Shown here: positions 51,401 through 57,658 of the stretch, piece by piece
Position numbering within the stretch: position 1 is the first letter of the stretch
Layout of the letters: the number at the start of each line of letters is the position of its first letter
Origin: Margaritifera margaritifera
Taxonomy: Eukaryota; Mollusca; Bivalvia; Unionida; Margaritiferidae
DNA: 64,000 bases
Reading direction: 5' to 3'
Assembly (NCBI GenBank): GCA_029931535.1
Contig: JAQPZY010001471.1
Span: 620,001-684,000, forward strand
The notes under the pieces: model-generated
The model's input: only the letters and a program-made list of their open reading frames with translations
Told to the model about the DNA's origin: nothing
The model's database searches: none
Made by a program: the position numbers and the translations under genes

Positions 51401-54400
51401 GGGTCTGATGTGCCTTCCTGCATGTTGTAAAAGACTAATGGATATATCCTATTTGATGTGGAATGCATACTGTGATGGTGTTCCTTGAATGGTGTTTGTT
51501 TTTACTTTTTAAGAAAATGTAGTTGGGGGGTAGGGGTGGTGTGAAACTAATTTTAAAGATGTAGTACTTACCTGTTGCTATTGCATTGCATTACCTTTCT
51601 GGGACAGAAATGACCCTTGTCTGTATAATAAAAATTCCATCCTCCCATTAGATGGCAAGTTCTAGAAAGTTCAGAACTAGAAATAACACATACCCAGTCT
51701 GCTCCATATGTCATAGGCCCATGCACAGTAATCCTCTTTACGGATGACATCTTGGATCAGTTGAATTTTTTCACGCTCTACAGAAATGTTGCCTTTTCGA
51801 CATGTCAAGACGCATCTCTGACATCTAAAGATGGATTTCTGGATACGGATACCCTCAGTCCATTGCATATATGGTTTTCATCGTTGCCGTCTTGTGAGAT
51901 TTTACGACATTTGTTGTTCCGTTTGGCAGCAGTGCCCTTAACGTTACTCTTTCCCTTCAGTGATTGGGTGATCCATAATTGTGCCTATTTTTTTTATCAT
52001 AATTCAATTATAGTTGTCTTTTCTGGACTCTTGGGTAGGTATGTTCTCCCCCATTTATCTCGGGGGATTTCTTAGTGACCTCCACTTTAGTCTTTTAGTT
52101 TTAGAACATCTTGTTTGATATTCATGGACTAATGCTGTATGTTTATTTTTAGACTTGTTTAACGGGGTTGTACAGGTGGTTGTTCACTGTTCATTTATGA
52201 TATTGTGTTTTGTTGGATTCACAACATTCATTTTCATCAATACTCGGATTAAGTATTGCTGATGTTTGATTGTGTTTGATCACAGGTCACACACCAGTCA
52301 TTATCATCTCTAGTGAGCCGGGATCACACTCCACTCCTTTTTATTCATTATAATAATATTGTATTTTGCTGGTTTTGCAACATTTCATTGTCATCAATAC
52401 TCAAGAAAGTAGATATTGGTCCTGTTGGATCATGTTTGACCACAGATCTTGCACCACTCAAAATTGTCGTCAGTACCATACAGGCAGGTAAAGTATTGCT
52501 GATATTAAATTGCATTTGACTTCAGGTCTTGTGACGTCCATTAATATTATAATCAACATTTTTTATTAGTGTTCCTTGTTTTCAAATTTTGTGTTTGCAA
52601 CACTATGTCAAGGCAGAGTGGGTGCAAATGTGGGTATTAAAAACACAAACATGGGATACGCATCCTACCTGCTTTACTTTTAAAAATTGCCTGTGGACAG
52701 ACGGTTGTCTGTTCTGCTGTTTATGGTTGGACAAGGTCTGGGACATGCCAAAGTAGATGCACTTGCAAGGGGAGAAGGAAAGAGTCTTCTTCCTCATCTC
52801 TATAACACACTGCGTCTTGGAAGAAGATTAGCTCTTTGGTGGAGAAGGGCACTCCTTGTTCAGAGCTCATAGCCCGGTTATTGTGAAAGGCAGATTGAGC
52901 CACCCTGGAAGGTTAGAGCTACAATATAGATATTTAAGATCTGAGGAAGGGTCCTCCTGCAGATCAGAGTTGCCTGACAGCTCAATGGCGGGGCAGTGGT
53001 CTGTAAATACCAGTCAACAGTCATTCGAGATGCCCTTCACCCTTCTCACCAGGTCACTGATGAACCCCATTGGGGACTGGGAATTGGCATACATGCACCA
53101 GATTAAAGAAGGGGATCGGATCGGCATCCCCTCCTGTCCTTATAATTCTTCTTAATCCTTACAGGATGTGGGGACATCCATTTTAGGGAAGTGAATTGTC
53201 CTTCACATTTATGCCAGCATGTGACAACAGGGCCTTGGTTTCCTAGCAGGGTTGATGTTGTGGGTCGCAGCCCAATGTCATCTGCTTATGTGGAGACAAA
53301 AAGAAAGGAGGGGGCCAGTCTTCTTCCCGCAGGTGCGGAGATGCTACCAGGGGGCGCGAGTGTGCAAATCACGCAAAAATGTTGCGAATTTGTGCACTTG
53401 GAAAGCAGTTATGAGTGAGAATTCCGGCAAATTACTTAAGTCATGCATATAAAAATGCACTCTGCACAGTATAAAATTTGTATTTAACTGTTAAGATAAA
53501 CTGAATAAATGAGAATCTAAAACAAAATAAATTAAAAAGGATGCTTGTTTGATCAGAATACCTCTGTTCATTCAAAAGTATGCAGATGTAGATTAATACA
53601 AAAGGATGATTGGAAATCCTGCTAATTATTTAAAGCAGAAAAATGTGTACTAGAGGGGTTCTGCAGTTGATGCCTTTTCCTCACATTTGCACATGCACAA
53701 ACTTGGGTCTATTTCCAGAAGGTGAGATTATAGTCAAGCATGGTGGGGCAGAAAATTGCTGATTCTTTTCAACTTGCTAGTGTGAATGAGCAAATTGAAT
53801 GGCAGAATGAAGAAAGTGAAGGTGAAGTGGAATTTCTCACCAAATGTAAGACAACAATTCTGAAATGATGTAAGATGCCGGATTAGATAACCGCTAGAGA
53901 AGAAGTTTCAGAAGTCTTGGTTGTTACAGTACTAATGGTTACTACACAGCAGCAAGATGGGAGGTATGTCATGTAATATTTACAGAAATTGTGGAAATAT
54001 ATCCCTTTTACATTGGAAATCAGTGTTTGAATTTTAGGATTTCAACTCTTGTGACATGTCAAGTCACCAGATTAATGCATAAAGCAGAAATATCCACGAG
54101 ACGATACCTGTGAAGTGTGGACAAGTCTACAAAACAAATATAAAGAACCATTTCCGAACTTGTTGAAGCTGGCTAAGCTAGCTATGCATATGCTCCTTCA
54201 GATGGCAGACTGTGAAGGGGGTTCTCAGCACAGAACACTATTCATATACAGATAAGGAAAAGATTAAGCTCAGATTAATATGTTAATACATCTAGAGGGA
54301 GAATCTTATGGGGATTTTGATTTCAATAGAGTCCAAAACAGTGTGGAGCAGGAAGAAAGAAAGTTTATATTTCTACCCCCACCCCAAATATTTTGGTGAC

Positions 54401-57400
54401 CGGGGGGGGGGGGGAGAGAGGAGAGAGAGAGAATCCCTTCTTCAGATCAAATTCTGGCAGCATCTCTGTCTATGCTTGAGGAAGGTTGAGACACGTCCTC
54501 GGGTTGAGTCTGTCACTAGGGACAGTACCCTCACTCCACGTCAGGAGTTGTGGGACGAGACTTCCCCTACTCCCAGGTCTCCCCTGCATCTGACAGATGC
54601 AGGGTCACAAAGTTCTGCCCCCACCTCCTTTCAGGTCCCCTGCCTCCTCCCACCTGTTGACTTGGGCAGCGGAGGATGAAGAGTCTTGGAGGATAAAATT
54701 CTCTCCAGTTTGGAGAGACTCTACAGGGCTGTCTTGCACCCAGATCTCCATTTGCACTCCCATTTGGCTGCAGTTAGGGAGCTTTCTCAAAGGTTTTGTA
54801 AGGGCTAAGAGTTTGCTAGGCATCGTAAGTGGTGGTCAGCCCACCCACCCCCCATGCTGAGATCTCTGGTCTCTGTGGCTAGCTATAATGTACACTCCTT
54901 CCCCCTTGGATACAGGGGTGTGAGAAGTGTGCATTTTCACAGGGTCCTGGGCCCATCTTCCAGTTATGACACTGGAGATGTTGGAACTTAAGGGTAGGTA
55001 GCTTGTTACCATAGCCTTGTGTGCTGATCTTTTCTCGGCAGCCTCCTTCAGTCTTCTGAATGAGGAATCTCTGTCTCCACCTGTGCTACAGCGCTTGCTG
55101 GAGGTGGTTGACAAAACATCTAGGCATGCCTTGTCCGTGTCCATGGCGCTGTCAGCAGAGGTGCTTCCTCTCCACAGGGATGTTGCTCTAGATACTTTCA
55201 AGGTCATACTGGAGCACAGCAAGAACCTTCTTTGGAGGTAGAGACCTTTTTTGGAGGGCTCATTCCCTCTGTGGCATCTTTATATCTGAAGGACTAACAA
55301 ACAGTGGTCCCTTGCATCCATTCCTGGCCTATCAAAACCGGTCAGGAAGGACATTCATCCTGATCATCACCTGGGGCTGTCAGTGAAGTTGTTTGAAAGG
55401 ATGCAAGTCCAGTTCAAGAAAGGGGGAAAAAAAACCCAATGCACTCCACTTCCCCTCTCCCCACCTGTTGGTTGCTAGATGGGGTCACCAGAAAGGCCCA
55501 GGGAGGAACTTTTTGGCCCCAATCCCTTTCCCTTGTGACTTTTCCCTCTTGAATCAATTACCGTAGGAACTCAACTAGGCCTCATTTCAGAGGTCTGGTT
55601 GAGCATAATGGACGATGGGTGGATCCTCTATAATAAACAGAGGATACCAGATTCAGTTGTGGGAACATCTTCCTCTGGTAAGGACCCCCCATGCTTTTCC
55701 ACCAGTAAAATCAGGTGTGGTTAAGGGAATATGTGCACTGCCTTCTACAGAAGAGCGCAGTAAAGAGGGTGTTAAATGACCAGTCTCTTGCCTTCTACTC
55801 CTGGATTTTCTTGGTATCCAAAAAAGGTGGAAAAGTTTTGGCTGATTATTGACCTTTCTGCCTTGAACAAATTTCTTCAGGAAGAATCGTTTAAGGTGAA
55901 GACCACAGCCTCATGCAGAAATGCCATAAGGCACGGCAACCGGGCAGTCTCCATCGACCTCCAGTATGCTCATGTCCTAATTTTTCCTCCCCACAGGAAG
56001 TATGTCCAGTTTTGTCTGGAGCAGGAGGTTTTCCCATTTTGCTGTCTGCTGTTCGACCTAGTCTCCACACCCAGAGGGTACCCTTGAGTGGCCTAAGATG
56101 CTCGCCTTTACAGATCACTTGCATCTGACCTATTTCTGCATGGGTTCGAGTTTGACCCAATGAACTTAAGTAAGAAAGTTTGCCATTAGCTTCCACCACC
56201 AAATGTACTGGCTGCCATATATAGCCTATCATATGCTGCCAAATGGCATTAAACCCCACAAAACCTAAACTGCACACCCAGAGCCTTTACTAAGGTGGTG
56301 GGAGTAGTCGCCACCCACATGAGGTCAATCCAGTATTTCGATAACTGGTTGATCCAAAATGGCCTCTTGGAGTTTCGCAGACAAGATCTGTCCATAGTGA
56401 CCTGGCTGGACGTTTTGTCAAACTAGAGAAATTGGAGCTAATACCATCTCAGGATTTTGTATACATTGGGATGAATTTCCTCATGTACAGGGGATTAGTC
56501 CATGTCTATCCAGAGAGGGTAGGCAGAATCCTGGTGGACTTGTTTGCGACAAAGCTAATAACAAGCTCCCCTTTTACGTTTACCCAGTTCCAGACCAAAG
56601 GGCCTGTGTGGTGGATGCCTTCAGCCTGAAGTGTGATCATCTGTTCGCTTATGCTTTCCCACCGCTCTGTGCTCTACAAAGTCGGGATCTCCACTGCTCA
56701 GCTTGTTCATGGTTCAACAATCTTCTCACTCCACTCTAATGTCTCGCAAGTAGTCTGTGTCCCTAATGGATGACTACTGCACATGGGCCTATATGATGCG
56801 TGAAGCAGACAGGATCTGTCTTATTTCTATTTCTGAACTTTATAGAACTTTATATTTAATAGGAGGATGGAATCTGATTAGTGTAATTTCAATCCCGGAA
56901 AGGTAACACAAGAGCGACAGGTAAGTATTACATCATTAAAATTAGTGCCCCCCCGAACCCTTTGAACTACCTTTTTTTTTTTTTAACAATTTCGTTTTTA
57001 AAAACATCTTGGAACATCATCACAATATGTTATGTCCATTAGTCTGTTGCAACATGCAGAAAGGCACATCAGACATATTCTACATCCCCAAACCCCCAGG
57101 GGGATATTCATTGAGTCTTTAAATTTGCTCTCTGTCACACCTTGATTATGTTTTGCATTTAGATCATTTCATGTGCTGTGGTGAGGCATCTGTGTTGCAT
57201 GAACCTATATATTGTTTTTGTTTTCGTTTTTTTCTATATAATTTTTCTTTTCCTATTGGTAGAACCCATTAAAAGAAAGTGGCATCCCCCCCCCTCTGAT
57301 TAATTTAAATGGAATAGCCCTTGCATTGTTGTTGAACTGCATACAAGTATTATGGAGGGACTGTATTGACCGTCTCCACCAATATGACTGGTGGGCTTTC

Positions 57401-57614
57401 CAATTTGCATCATTTGTTTGGTAAGAAATTTGAGAAAAAATGTAATATTCTGATTGTTGCACCTGACCTGAAGATTCCTTTGGATGTATGGATCAAAAGA
57501 TCAGAGTGAAGTCTAAACACCCTGCTTGGAGATGTGATGATAACAGTGAGTTATTATGATGGTGATTATGGTGGTGTTAATTTGTTGTTGTTGTTAATAA
57601 AATTATTTTTATTA

Positions 57615-57658
<44 letters not shown>

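Larger units (their letters stand above)
51545..56960 (+). mobile_element. DIRS-like retroelement with inverted ends, decayed
   Basis: The left end region (about 51545-51760, GTAGTACTTACCTGTTGC... and CATTAGATGGCAAGTTCTAG) is the reverse complement of the right end region (about 56750-56955, AACACAAGAGCGACAGGTAAG..., ATGGGCCTATATGATGCGTG). In between lie a DIRS gag-like segment, a DIRS-type reverse transcriptase and an RNase H-like tail. Inverted terminal repeats with such an RT point to the DIRS order (tyrosine-recombinase retrotransposons). The recombinase gene was not recognised. A hAT element and a SINE have inserted. Confidence 0.72.

Noticed and set aside
52687..53155. Overlapping open frames on both strands (for example 52687-52872 and 52856-53155)
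   Set aside because: They lie inside the DIRS-like region, but neither strand shows a motif I can assign to gag or the tyrosine recombinase.
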